Notes under the pieces: model-generated
Databases searched by the model: none
What the model saw: only the letters and a program-made list of their open reading frames with translations
What the model was told of the DNA's origin: nothing
Translations under genes and position numbers: made by a program
In this document: positions 10,828 through 20,065 of the stretch, one piece after another
Position numbering within the stretch: position 1 is the stretch's first letter
Layout: each line of letters opens with the position of its first letter
Assembly: GCA_037043015.1 (NCBI GenBank)
Contig: CM073326.1
Location: 6,483,845 to 6,547,844 of the forward strand
DNA from: Bryum argenteum
Taxonomy: Eukaryota > Streptophyta > Bryopsida > Bryales > Bryaceae
Reading direction: 5' to 3'
DNA length: 64,000 bases

Positions 10828-10981
10828 TATCATGGACCTGGAGAGGGGGCCTAGATTCCAATAAAAAAAAAAAAAAAAAAAAAACACCAGAAAGATTTCT
10901 GAACCTTTTTTCGGTTTCTCTAAATTCAAGCACCACTAGGAATCTCTCCATCCTTTTGCAAGCTCTTCTCGACACTTAAGT
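10828..10981 (+). pseudogene. TND-cassette relic (N-terminal fragment)
   Basis: The segment reads like the start of the TND gene: a GTATCATGGACCTGGAG start region, then about 22 consecutive A residues, then CCAGAAAGATTTCTGAACC and a part encoding NLSILLQALLDT. It stops at TAAG. The rest of the gene is missing. The A-run sits where intact copies encode the Pro-Lys-Thr-Pro segment. Confidence 0.65.
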
Positions 10982-11159
10982 ATGAAGTTATGGCATGCAT
11001 TTTAGAGAGAGTAGCTATTGGTTTTGAGATTTCAAACATTGGGCATGTTTTACCATTGGAAACCAGTTTCGAGAAATCAAAAAACGTTTTCATGCATATT
11101 ATTTACATAGATATGATCTCAACATGGTTCCTTACAACTTTCTAGGTGGAAGTTTTTTG

Positions 11160-12075
11160 ATGCAATTAACTTTAGTACTCAATTTACCATGATGTTTCTT
11201 CAAATGAAAAATGGATGAAGATTGAGGATATATATATCTCCTTTATTCATAATTAGACTTCAACGTTACTTTTTGAGATGGATTCCATTTAGTGTCTAGA
11301 TTTAGTGGTAGAAATCTTGACCAAATCGAAGACGTTTGGTAAGAGCCAATGAAGTTTTTTGGTGAATTTGTTTTGGTACAAGTGTATTATTTAGATGAAG
11401 GCAAACAACTTTCTAGTTGGTGACTTTCTTGTTGCAATTCGTTGGTTAGTAGATTTTTCACCCTAAAGTGGAAAGGATAAAATTTCACTGTTTTTTTTTA
11501 AGCACTAATACGTTATGATCTCCCAATCTGTGAGGGTTCATGACTTAAAATTTGGTTCACGTGATCTCCAATAAGTCTTTTATAAGTTTACATTCTTAAA
11601 ATCTGATTACATTGTTTTCACTTTCATTTATGACACTTTTTTTGAAAATGTAGTTTTTGGCTAAGAATAGGCATGGACGTTTAGGGGTAAACGTCCGTTG
11701 ATATAGTCCACTCTTCATCATACCATGATAAAAGTTTGAAATTGTTTTGTAAATTTACAAAGTAATTTTGTAAAGTTTGTTGTACTTTTCACCATTGCAA
11801 GGCTACAATTTTACTCAAGATGTTATTTGGATGACTCTTTTTTTGTACAAGAGTGTCTTTGAGATAAACATCAACAAATTTCTAATTGGTGATTTTTTAT
11901 TACAAGTTTCATGTTGGTAATATTTTCATTTCAAAGTGAAAATGATGGTATTGCGTAGCTTAATTAGCGCACTAATACTTTATGATTTCCCAATCTATGA
12001 GGTCTAATGAGTCAAGTTTTGGTCCTTGTAATCTACGACAAGTCTATAAAGTCTACATCTATTGAGGATGCCTTC
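11160..12075. repeat. Direct repeat pair within an inverted segment
   Basis: The stretch at about 11,400-11,600 recurs directly at about 11,870-12,060. Both carry TTCTAGTTGGTGA or TTCTAATTGGTGA, GCACTAATAC, TTATGAT, TCCCAATCT and an AAGTCTATAAAGTCTACAT-like end. The second unit is also repeated in inverted orientation at about 43,140-43,400. No ORF of note. Confidence 0.55.
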
Positions 12076-12703
12076 TAGAAACAAATCCTATGGCAAGACC
12101 CCAAGTTCCCATGAACTTATAAAGCCAAATGTTGTGCGGTAAATTCCAAACCATTTCATTTGAAATTGATGTACAATTTTTTTGAATTTCAACTTTGAGA
12201 ATTCCAACAAGGATCTTATTTAGAATCATCCAAATAGTCTACCTCTAAGTCAATATATTTCACCGTACAAATCTTTAGATATATTTAGCTAAAGTTTCAC
12301 ATTGTGCAAAAATACTATTGTTTATTTACTCAAATCGACCCGATTCTCGCTTCAATTTCATTTAGGGGTAAATATTGTGTGATTTCACCGTAATTAGTGA
12401 AGCAACTCTTTGCAATTTTTAATGTTGTTTGACACGAGAAGCTAAAATGGCCACCTTTATTATTTACATCTCACAAATATTGGTAAAGCGATAGCAAATA
12501 AGGTAGACTGGTCAAAATCTGTCAGGGTTAAGAAACTATACAGTAGCGTCATAAAAGGGTGTACATTCTAGATTCCACATTGAATTTCAATGCACTCAGT
12601 ACGTACATTTTAGACTCATCGGTGTTTGGTGCCCCTACATCTTCTCCTACCAAAATTCATAAGTAATTCAAGATGTATACAAAATTAGTGATTCCAATTG
12701 GTT

Positions 12704-13085
12704 TAACTCCTAAGATCCTAGGTGCGAAATTTCCTACATTACAAAATATGACCTCCTACTACTAACTTAAAACCAAAAACCAAAGACCAAAAACCAAATA
12801 CCAAAACCAACACCAAAACTAAAAACCAAAACCAAAATCTAATACCAAAAACCAATACCAAAAACCAAAATCAAATCCAAAACAAAAAAGAAGTTCAATC
12901 TAAGCATCTTTTAGAGAATCCGACTGTAGAATCTTAGAGTAAACCGGACATGCTACGTACATGCCAAATTTGGACCATCGATTCTTTTTAATTTCACCGA
13001 TTATAATGGTCGAAATTGACTGAAATTTTGTTACTTCTGAAACCCTCATAACCAATTTTGATGTGAAAGAATCTTTAGGGGTTAA
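12704..13085. mobile_element. TTAA-flanked piggyBac-type element (382 bp) with ACCAAA tract
   Basis: The left end is TTAACTCCTAAGATCC and the right end is AATCTTTAGGGGTTAA. It corresponds in inverse orientation to 42,244-42,500. The extra length is largely a degenerate ACCAAA-type run at about 12,766-12,890. The chance ORF at 12,900-13,106 crosses the element edge and is not a gene. Confidence 0.72.
12766..12890 (+). repeat. Degenerate ACCAAA microsatellite
   Basis: Units of AAAACCAAAAACCAA with AGACC and ATACC variants run for about 125 bp inside the TTAA element. The inverse partner element near 42,450 lacks them. Confidence 0.75.
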
Positions 13086-13260
13086 AGTCCTATAAATGAT
13101 CCACAATGTACCAAAGTGTACTGCCTAATGAGCTTACCAATCTAAAAATTGAATGGTTATTGCGCACACTACCTTATAGAATTCCTAATGACGTACGGAC
13201 CTTGTTTCCCCCATAAGGTTCAAATGTTCAGCATCATAAGTTGGCCTCTTCGAAGTAACC

Positions 13261-13508
13261 TTAACCCCTAAAGGTCCAGGAAAGCGAAAACTGCTTATTG
13301 GAGTCCCCGATTCAGCCAACTTTGACCATTATAATCTCACAAATGAGAAGAATCAACGGTTCAATTTTGGTAAGTGAGTGGAAGGTTAAGATAACATCAA
13401 GATCCTACGGTTGAATCTTCCAAATAGTTCTTAGATTGAGAGTTTTTAGGCCTGAAGTAAGGGAATGTCTATTTTTACAATTTTGCATCAAGAACCTTTA
13501 GGGGTTAA
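13261..13508. mobile_element. Short TTAA-flanked piggyBac-type element (248 bp)
   Basis: Ends are TTAACCCCTAAAGGTCCAGG and AGAACCTTTAGGGGTTAA. The interior matches 10,351-10,618 (TTTGACCATTATAATCTCAC, TCCTACGGTTGAATCTTCC). It is non-coding. Confidence 0.82.
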
Positions 13509-13534
13509 ACTTCATCTAGGTTAACTTAGTAGTA

Positions 13535-14030
13535 ACTGGATCTCAGAAGTGCCGAAAAAGTAAGGGAATTGCAGAAAAGTCAAAAAAGTAAAAAAGCCGC
13601 ATAACAGTAGGAAAAGTAACTGAATCCCAGAAAAATAAGAAAAGTAACTGAATCCCAGAAAAATAAGAAAAGTAACGGAATCGTAGAAGTGCCAGAAAAC
13701 TAACATAATCGGAGAAGTGCCAAAAAAATAACATAGTCGCAGAAAGTCGAAAAAGTAACAGTAAGGCAGAAAGTCGAAAAAGTAACAGTAACGCAGGAAG
13801 TCGAAAAAGTAACAGTAACGCAGGAAGTCGAAACAGTAACAGTAACGCAGAAGTATCGAAAAAGTTACAGGATCCCAGGAAAGTCGAAAAAGTAACAGGA
13901 TCCCAAATGTGCCAAAAAAGTAACCAAAATGCAGAAGTGTAGAAAAAGTAACGTGAATAGCAAAAAAGTCGATAAAGTAACCGGATTTTGTTAGCTGAGC
14001 GTTAACTGAGCGTTAAGTGAGCGTTAATAA
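13535..14030 (+). repeat. AAAAAGTAAC-type tandem array 5' of TND gene 3
   Basis: Imperfect units built on GTCGAAAAAGTAACAGTAAC and CAGAAGTGCC recur from about 13,535 to 13,985. Three GTTAACTGAGCG/GTTAAGTGAGCG units follow at 13,988-14,030. The same two motif classes, in the same order relative to the gene, precede the other TND copies. ORFs on the minus strand here are repeat translations. Confidence 0.75.
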
Positions 14031-14072
14031 TGAAAGTAAAAGCGTTCTTTATAATTTTCTTAGAAATGAAAG

Positions 14073-14082
14073 CATATATAAG
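14073..14082 (+). promoter_or_regulatory. Putative TATA box of TND gene 3
   Basis: CATATATAAG lies about 70-80 bp upstream of the MATMDLEA start. Other TND copies have TATATAAG-like sequence at a similar place. Confidence 0.4.
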
Positions 14083-14138
14083 CAACATTACCCCCACCAA
14101 CCATATCGCCCCTTTCCTATTCTGATATACCCACCCCT

Positions 14139-14726
14139 TTGATTCCATCTCTCATGGCTACCATGGATTTGGAGGCCATGTTGACCCAAAACGAGGGATT
14201 GGATCCAGATCCCAAAACACCAAAAGAGTTCTTTAGGCTCTTTTCTACCGCTCTTAAGTTGAGCCACACTCGGGACCTCTCCATCCTCTTGCAAGCCATT
14301 CTCGACACTAAAGAGAGGGGCATTCTTCATCAAGTTTTCATGGCAAAAGGGGAAACAACTAATTTCCACATCCTCATCAACATGCTTGAGGAGGCCCAAA
14401 ATAATTATCTCATGACCCCCATCTTGCGGAAAGGATTACGTGTACTCCAACATCTCCGCAACCATGGAGTTGCTCAAGGGAGCAAATTAATTCTTTGTAC
14501 CCACAAGTTTTGTATGCGGGGAATCTCAAAGCTTCTTCACAAGCTCTCAAAACATGAAGATGAAACCGTCCGGGGGTTGGCACATTCTCAGCAAAGTTTA
14601 CAGCTCGAAATGCCCAGAAAATGGCACATTTCACATGTGAGGATTTGTGAGCAAGCCAAATTGAGAGCTGCTCGAGAACAAGCCATGAGAGACGATCTGG
14701 AAGAAGGAGAAATCCTAGAATTCTAG
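14139..14726 (+). CDS. Small TFIIS N-terminal-like domain protein, TND gene 3 (intact)
   Basis: This single-exon ORF has 195 codons. The start shared by all copies is probably the second Met (MATMDLEAML, 14,154). Residues about 28-70 form a leucine-rich helical part (LSILLQAILDTKE, HILINMLEEAQNNYL). The next part, GLRVLQHLR...GISKLLHKLSKHEDETVRGLAHS, resembles the conserved core of TFIIS N-terminal (TND/LW) domains, helical modules that bind short unstructured motifs in transcription elongation factors. The tail is charged, with RICEQAKLRAAREQAM and EEGEILEF. The domain call is my reading of the pattern, not a search result. Similar intact ORFs at 36,576 and 40,720, with mainly conservative changes, suggest selection on the protein. 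No partner gene or pathway is evident. Confidence 0.6.
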   Translation: MIPSLMATMDLEAMLTQNEGLDPDPKTPKEFFRLFSTALKLSHTRDLSILLQAILDTKERGILHQVFMAKGETTNFHILINMLEEAQNNYLMTPILRKGLRVLQHLRNHGVAQGSKLILCTHKFCMRGISKLLHKLSKHEDETVRGLAHSQQSLQLEMPRKWHISHVRICEQAKLRAAREQAMRDDLEEGEILEF

Positions 14727-15170
14727 GCTAGTAAGGCGGGGTCACCAGTATCTTGTTGTGTTTGTATATTTGATGAGTTATATGTTATACCATACAAACT
14801 CGAATGATTTTATGGAAATTGCAAATGAAAATTTACTTACCATTTCTACTCTATATGAAAACCTTTTTGAAATGTCATTCTTGTTATATGGGTGGCAACC
14901 CTTTGCATTTATTAATCCACCCAAAATTGGTGGTTTTGTTAGTCAAGAGGATAAAACATGCCTTTGGTATTTCTTTGATATGTAAGAATCCAAAATATTT
15001 TGAATAAAAGAATCTCATTTTTCTTGTGAAATTTAAATGTTTGTGCGGGCTCATTGATTTTGGGAGGAATGAAAATGCATAAAAATATTATTCTACTTTT
15101 GGTCACATTTGAGCTTGTTTCACTTGACTCTTGAACTTTGAGATTAATCAAGGAATTTCATTGTGCGGAA
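14727..15170 (+). repeat. 3' tail of TND cassette 3 (internally deleted)
   Basis: After GGCTAGTAAGGCGGGG the sequence jumps to the distal part of the cassette tail (GTTGTGTTTGTAT, ATGGGTGGCAACCC, AAAACATGCCTTTGGTAT, TGAATAAAAGAATCTC). It then reads GAGCTTGTTTCACTTGACTC, which is also found inverted near 39,590. Confidence 0.65.
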
Positions 15171-15592
15171 GTTCTTGTTGGACATATAAATAACTTTCTT
15201 GAGAATCAATCAATTAGGCCTTTGTTGAAAGCCTTAGTGATAACAAAGGCCTAGACTCACTCAAAACATGCAATTAAACCTAGGAATTGTTCATAATGAT
15301 AATGTGGTGCAATTGGGGCTAAAGTCACGGGGATAGTAAATATAAAATATGATATACAATATATTCTTATTGAGCAAATTTATCTAAGTTTATGTCTAAT
15401 GCATATAGTGTCCAAATATTGTGCCGAAAAGAGCATATTATTCCTTGTTTCCTTGCCAAAAAGGGAGGAAATACTTTTCAAAATAAACTCCTATTACTGG
15501 AATGCACACAAACCTTGAACAATTGCATGAGAAGGTTGTCATGTGGGCATGATTTGATCAGTTTGTTGCATGTGAAATTTTATTGGTACATT
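15171..15592. other. Gene-free interval left of the TTAA element
   Basis: AT-rich sequence with no coding or RNA signal that I can support. An ORF starting at 15,392 has no recognisable motif and runs through the element at 15,593. Confidence 0.35.
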
Positions 15593-15781
15593 TTAATCCC
15601 TAAATCTTCCTTGGTGCTTTTTGGGAGCTTGAAACCTCAAAAATGTAATTTTTCCAACTCTATGCACTCCCAAGGGTGTGAACCGATTTTTTTCCTTCTT
15701 TTCAAACTTACAATTGTAAAATCTTGTACCCGAGACTCTTCTTAGTTGTTATTCCAAACCCCTTGGGCTCTTAGGGGTTAA
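15593..15781. mobile_element. TTAA-flanked short element (189 bp, diverged ends)
   Basis: The left end is TTAATCCCTAAATC and the right end is CTCTTAGGGGTTAA. The left interior TTTTGGGAGCTTGAAA is shared with the element at 45,490-45,758. This is a weaker member of the family. Confidence 0.55.
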
Positions 15782-16496
15782 TGAAAATTGCCTACTTTCC
15801 ACAACACCAAACATATGTACATTTTGAAAATCCCACTAATTAATATGTAAATGCTATAATTTTTAGCTCCAAACAAGAGACTTCACCAACTATGTTAACA
15901 AAATCGCCCCCTCTAAATACTTGTGATTGTTTGTTTACTCAATAGAAAAATTCGTCAAAATATTTTAGCAAACCAATCAGCAAAATTGTAGGAAAAATAA
16001 TGCAGCAAAAATTAACCCCTAAAGATCCAGGACCTCCGAATCGGCGATTTGCCATTTTGGGCAGGCTTGTTGAGTGCTCTAAAATCACTTTTTGGGGGCA
16101 ATTTTTTTACAGTAGGTGCCTCACATTACATTGTTTGTGTGGTAAAATTTGCAAAGGTAAATTCCAATTTGAGAGTTTTAGGGAGCATTTCTTTGTTTTG
16201 AACTCCAACTGGGGCAGATCGGGCTGCCTTCTGCACCAATGGGAGTTGTGGTTTAGGGACGGGCGGCCTTGAGGGTCAGTTGGAATGATTAGCAAGGGGC
16301 AGGAGCTTTGAAATGGGTTTAGCTCTAACCCTGGATTGGAATGAAGGGAGTTTACAAAAACTTGGTCACCTAACATTCTAACAGTCTTCTTCATAACTGA
16401 CAAAAGAGTAAATGTCCAACTTTCCATGGGAGTTGCCATTTCATTGTTTGAATTCAAAAATTGCAACAAACACTTTTCTTGAGATCCACTTAGAAC

Positions 16497-17318
16497 ATGG
16501 CCAACATCAATTTACACAGCTCCGTCAACATCTCTGAGTGCATTCACAACAATTCTGATGACAATTCCGATGGCAATGTAGTCTGGGAGGTGGAACTTGG
16601 AGTCGCCGCGCCTGAGATTGGGGAGGTCGAACAAACAGTCGCAGGTGCTGCTGCCAAGAGCGCTACTGTTGTGGTGGTCAAGCGTAAAGTCGCTGTAGCT
16701 GCTGTCGGGGAGGTCGAACCTCTGCTTGCCGTTGCTGCTGTCGGGAGGGTCTCAGGTGAAGTCGCCGTAGCTGCTATCGGGGAGGTCGAACCTCTGCTCG
16801 CCGTTGCTGCTGTCGGGAAGGTCTCAAGTGAAGCCGCCATAGTTGTTGTCGGGGAGGTTGAACCTCTGCTCGCCGTTGCTACTGTCGGGGAGGTCACATG
16901 TGAAGTCGCCGCTGTTTTTGTCGGGGAGGATCTGCTCGCTGTCAAGAGGCCATCAAAGAGATTGAAAGAGATCTGCAATGACCACGAAGATTCCAATGGA
17001 GCTGCTGTGAGACTACGTGCATGGGCACATTCGAAGCAATTACGAGCAGGTCAAATTCTAGATCTAGAGCGTCTCATTGATCCAAGGCATTTACATAGTC
17101 TACCAGTGAGAAAGAAATCTAGGAAGTGGCCTAGAGAGCCGGAAGCTAGTACATACCGACACCACTTCTATAGGCAAACAGCACATATTTTGGGGTTTAG
17201 AAACCAGGAAGTCTTTGAGCAAGATTTCCTTGAGATTGTCAGGTCAATTTGGCCAGATCCAAATCATGGCACCACGAAAGGCATGGAAGAGAGGAAACCA
17301 GGTAACTCACAGCCATGA
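16497..17318 (+). CDS. ORF1 of the piggyBac element: repeat-rich protein of unknown function
   Basis: The ORF has 273 codons and starts MANINLHSSVNISE. Residues about 65-150 are built from imperfect 24-residue repeats (GEVEPLLAVAAVG followed by a variable VSGEVAVAAI part), about three copies, encoded by 72-bp units. The C-terminal third is basic and ordered-looking (RLRAWAHSKQLRAGQILDLE, RHHFYRQTAHILGF). It lies 74 bp upstream of the transposase ORF on the same strand. A CAG-GTAACT donor near its 3' end and a TCTAG acceptor just before the transposase ATG suggest one spliced transcript. However, a direct join at those sites runs into a stop, so I do not fuse them. It could be an accessory protein, a 5' exon or captured host sequence. 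I do not recognise the family. Confidence 0.5.
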   Translation: MANINLHSSVNISECIHNNSDDNSDGNVVWEVELGVAAPEIGEVEQTVAGAAAKSATVVVVKRKVAVAAVGEVEPLLAVAAVGRVSGEVAVAAIGEVEPLLAVAAVGKVSSEAAIVVVGEVEPLLAVATVGEVTCEVAAVFVGEDLLAVKRPSKRLKEICNDHEDSNGAAVRLRAWAHSKQLRAGQILDLERLIDPRHLHSLPVRKKSRKWPREPEASTYRHHFYRQTAHILGFRNQEVFEQDFLEIVRSIWPDPNHGTTKGMEERKPGNSQP

Positions 17319-17392
17319 ATCTCTATGAATAAAGCTATATTTTCATGACATTTTGGCGATTTCTAATTCACACACTTGTCTTGCAAATCTAG

Positions 17393-20065
17393 ATGCAATG
17401 TGATGGAATTTCACTAAGAAGGAGTGCTAGATTGGTGCCCATTGAGGCACCACCCTCACCTCCCTCCATGGAAGCACTAAGTGAAAATGTGCGCTTACCT
17501 ACTTCACTAGAAGATTTCCCGGATCTTGGACCGGGTGTGGATCTTGTGGCACTTCCTGACATGGAAGTCGACTTTGACGCGACATATCTTCCTTCACAAG
17601 AACCTAGACATGACGTCTACTTGGACATGGAGCATGAATTCGATGAAGGTGGATCAGATGAGGAGGTTGGAGGAGGCTTAGAAGAAATTCTATGGCCGCC
17701 TGAGCTTCTCCTTCAAGCACAAGACTACGGGTTGAGAAAGAGGAGGAAAAGAAATGTGGAGCAAGGAAATCGACGCAAACAAGTCTTGCAGCGTGAAAGA
17801 GCATCGAGTATCACAACTGCTGAAGAGGGGCTGAGATCCAGAGAGGTCGGAGCTTTGGAGTACCCCAACGGGGCGTTCGGTGAAAGCAACAGAGACGCGC
17901 TGGCCAGAAGCGCCGAGCAGGGGTTTCTGCATGCGGCGGAAGCTGATAGAAGCGCCGAGCAGGGCTTTCTGCATGCGGCGGAAGCTGACAACGAGGATAG
18001 CGACGACCCTTCGCTCTCCGACAGGGCGTTCGATGCCGGGGTCGCAGCGGAGGCTGACGGCAGCCACGGGGAGGGCACGAGCCTTCCAGATGCCGGACCT
18101 GTCAGAGGCATGGATGGGCGCCGGATTTACCGCGCCGGGGCTGTAGGCAACGTGCGAGGGCTCAACAGGAGAGGACGGTCTTCACCAATGGTCAGCAGCG
18201 GGATTTCAATTGCTGGATTACCAGGTACGTCACTGGATGTTGGTCGAGCATGGGGGTCTTTGGAGACTCCAGGTTTTGAGAATGGTTCTAATAATTTTGA
18301 AGGTCTAAATGATTTCGAGGTTGGCCCTTCTAATGTTGGAGGGATTGGTAATTCATCTAATGGAAATGAAAGTGAGACTTTGCCCGATATCGAAAGTGAA
18401 CCGGAAACTGATGAAGATGCCGAAATTATTGGTCAAGGCATCAAGTGGGATTTTAGAGATGAGACATGGGGAAACCCAAACTTTCTCTACAATCCTATGC
18501 CTCTTCCATTTAGTGGTACTACAAAGGGTCCAACAACCCAGTGGCGTGTTCTTCCTACTTTTTGGGGTTTGTTTGCCTTATTCTGGACTCCAGCCATTTT
18601 GCGTGCCATTGTAGTAGAGACAAACCGCTATGCTCGTACTTTGACAGATGAGAGAGGTAACACACGTGGTGGCCCTAGATGGGTTGACTTGACAGTTCCT
18701 GAGCTTGAGGCATTTTTGGCTATTGCGTTATACATGGGGTTGAAAGTCCAACCCAATTACTATACCTATTGGATGCGTGATCAATTGTTTGGTTGCCCAA
18801 TCATATCTAGTATATTTACTCGTGCTAGGTTTGTGGATTTGAGATGTTGTTTACACCTCACAAATTTAGAGGGGGTTGGAAGAGGAGACCCAAGATATGA
18901 TAAGATAGGGCAAACTAGATGGTTGGTTGAGTCTATCAGGGATCGTTGTAAGTTGGCTTGGAACTTGGGTAAACATCTAACCATAGATGAGATGATGATT
19001 AGGTACAAAGGTACCTATTCACCCATCCGCCAATACATGCCTAAGAAGCCTCAAAAATGGGGCTTGAAGGTATGGTGTTTGGCATGCTCAGTTTCCAAAT
19101 ACGTTTGGAATTTTGAGATCTACTGTGGTAAACCCACTGTCGTTGTCCCTCCACTCGTCATAGCCGACTCAGTTGAGCCTCAACCTCCTCCAGGTGACGC
19201 AAGATTGGCTCACAATGTGGTTATTCGTTTGCTTGATGGTTTACACCACTTTGGACATTGTGTTACTATGGATAACTATTTCACTAGTGTTGGCCTTTTC
19301 ACTACTCTATTATCACATGGAATTTATGCTTGTGGCACTATTCGTCAAAACCGTGTGGGTCTCCCCTCGATTTTGAAGAGTACCGCTTCATTCAAGAATT
19401 CACCACAAGGAACCACCATTTGGCGTATGCATGATAATAGGGCCATATCATGTGTGATGTGGAAGGATAAGAGGCCGGTTTTGCTACTTTCTACTCATAG
19501 TGCACCAATCCAGGCGCCATGTGAGAAGAAAGTAGTGACAGTTCCTAGGCGGAATGGGGCGGTACGAGCTTCGATTCAGACTTCTCCTATTTTGTTAGAG
19601 TACACCACACATATGCGTGGTGTAGATGTTGCTGATCAGCTACGTGCTTCCTATACTTGCCAGGTCCGGACCCACAAATGGTGGCATAGGATCTTTTTTT
19701 TTCTTCTTGATGTCACAGTGGTCAACATGTACATTATCTATCTTGAGTGTCTGTCGAATGTAAACCGGGGTCGCATGGCTAGGACTCCTATGACGCACTT
19801 GCAGTTCAAGAAGGGCTTATGTGAGGCACTTTTGGCTGATTGGGAGATGAGAAACCCCGATATTTCTGACCTTCCTCCCCGGCCTGACCGACCGGTCATT
19901 TGCACACCAAGTCATAGTGTTGTGCGCCGCAAATGTGTGGTATGTTTAGTTTGTGAGCCACATTATTATTGCCACAAATGTGGTGATAAATATATGTGTT
20001 TGAACAAAGGCTGCTACGAGAGGTGGCACACAGCTTTGGCTATGTGTGGCAAGCGCCGATTTTGA
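17393..20065 (+). CDS. piggyBac transposase (DDE_Tnp_1_7 type), full length
   Basis: The ORF has 890 codons with no stop. It would cut and paste TTAA-flanked elements. The N-terminal ~340 residues are acidic and low-complexity, with a 14-15-residue tandem repeat (SAEQGFLHAAEAD twice). The catalytic region starts near residue 375 (WRVLPTFWGLFALFWTPAIL). Candidate catalytic aspartates lie in HLTIDEMMIRYKG, HCVTMDNYFTS and THMRGVDVADQLR; the last two match the family's MDNYFTS and GVDxAD motifs. The C-terminus has a cysteine-rich domain (CVVCLVCEPHYYCHKCGDKY) like the zinc-binding end domain of piggyBac. The length exceeds the usual ~600 because of the N-terminal extension. The start directly follows an acceptor-like TCTAG, so upstream exons are possible. 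Identification is firm. Confidence 0.92.
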   Translation: MQCDGISLRRSARLVPIEAPPSPPSMEALSENVRLPTSLEDFPDLGPGVDLVALPDMEVDFDATYLPSQEPRHDVYLDMEHEFDEGGSDEEVGGGLEEILWPPELLLQAQDYGLRKRRKRNVEQGNRRKQVLQRERASSITTAEEGLRSREVGALEYPNGAFGESNRDALARSAEQGFLHAAEADRSAEQGFLHAAEADNEDSDDPSLSDRAFDAGVAAEADGSHGEGTSLPDAGPVRGMDGRRIYRAGAVGNVRGLNRRGRSSPMVSSGISIAGLPGTSLDVGRAWGSLETPGFENGSNNFEGLNDFEVGPSNVGGIGNSSNGNESETLPDIESEPETDEDAEIIGQGIKWDFRDETWGNPNFLYNPMPLPFSGTTKGPTTQWRVLPTFWGLFALFWTPAILRAIVVETNRYARTLTDERGNTRGGPRWVDLTVPELEAFLAIALYMGLKVQPNYYTYWMRDQLFGCPIISSIFTRARFVDLRCCLHLTNLEGVGRGDPRYDKIGQTRWLVESIRDRCKLAWNLGKHLTIDEMMIRYKGTYSPIRQYMPKKPQKWGLKVWCLACSVSKYVWNFEIYCGKPTVVVPPLVIADSVEPQPPPGDARLAHNVVIRLLDGLHHFGHCVTMDNYFTSVGLFTTLLSHGIYACGTIRQNRVGLPSILKSTASFKNSPQGTTIWRMHDNRAISCVMWKDKRPVLLLSTHSAPIQAPCEKKVVTVPRRNGAVRASIQTSPILLEYTTHMRGVDVADQLRASYTCQVRTHKWWHRIFFFLLDVTVVNMYIIYLECLSNVNRGRMARTPMTHLQFKKGLCEALLADWEMRNPDISDLPPRPDRPVICTPSHSVVRRKCVVCLVCEPHYYCHKCGDKYMCLNKGCYERWHTALAMCGKRRF

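Larger units (their letters stand above)
11640..13090. repeat. Arm of inverted segmental duplication (partner 42,240-43,430)
   Basis: Many stretches reappear reverse-complemented at 42,240-43,430. TTGTATACATCTTG, the complement of CAAGATGTATACAA at 12,670, is near 42,520. CTACATCTATTGAGGATGCC at about 12,055 has its near-complement near 43,145. Both arms carry a TTAA element at the corresponding place (12,704-13,085 and 42,244-42,500), so that insertion predates the duplication. Confidence 0.7.

Noticed and set aside
13521..13734. Phe/Leu-rich minus-strand ORFs resembling membrane segments
   Set aside because: They translate the AAAAAGTAAC-type array upstream of TND gene 3.
16544..16996. Minus-strand Ser/Thr/Ala-rich ORF of 150 codons
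   Set aside because: It is antisense to the repeat region of piggyBac ORF1 and shares its 72-bp period.
17690..18111. Minus-strand ORFs opposite the transposase N-terminus
   Set aside because: Shadow frames in a GC-rich part of a firmly identified gene.
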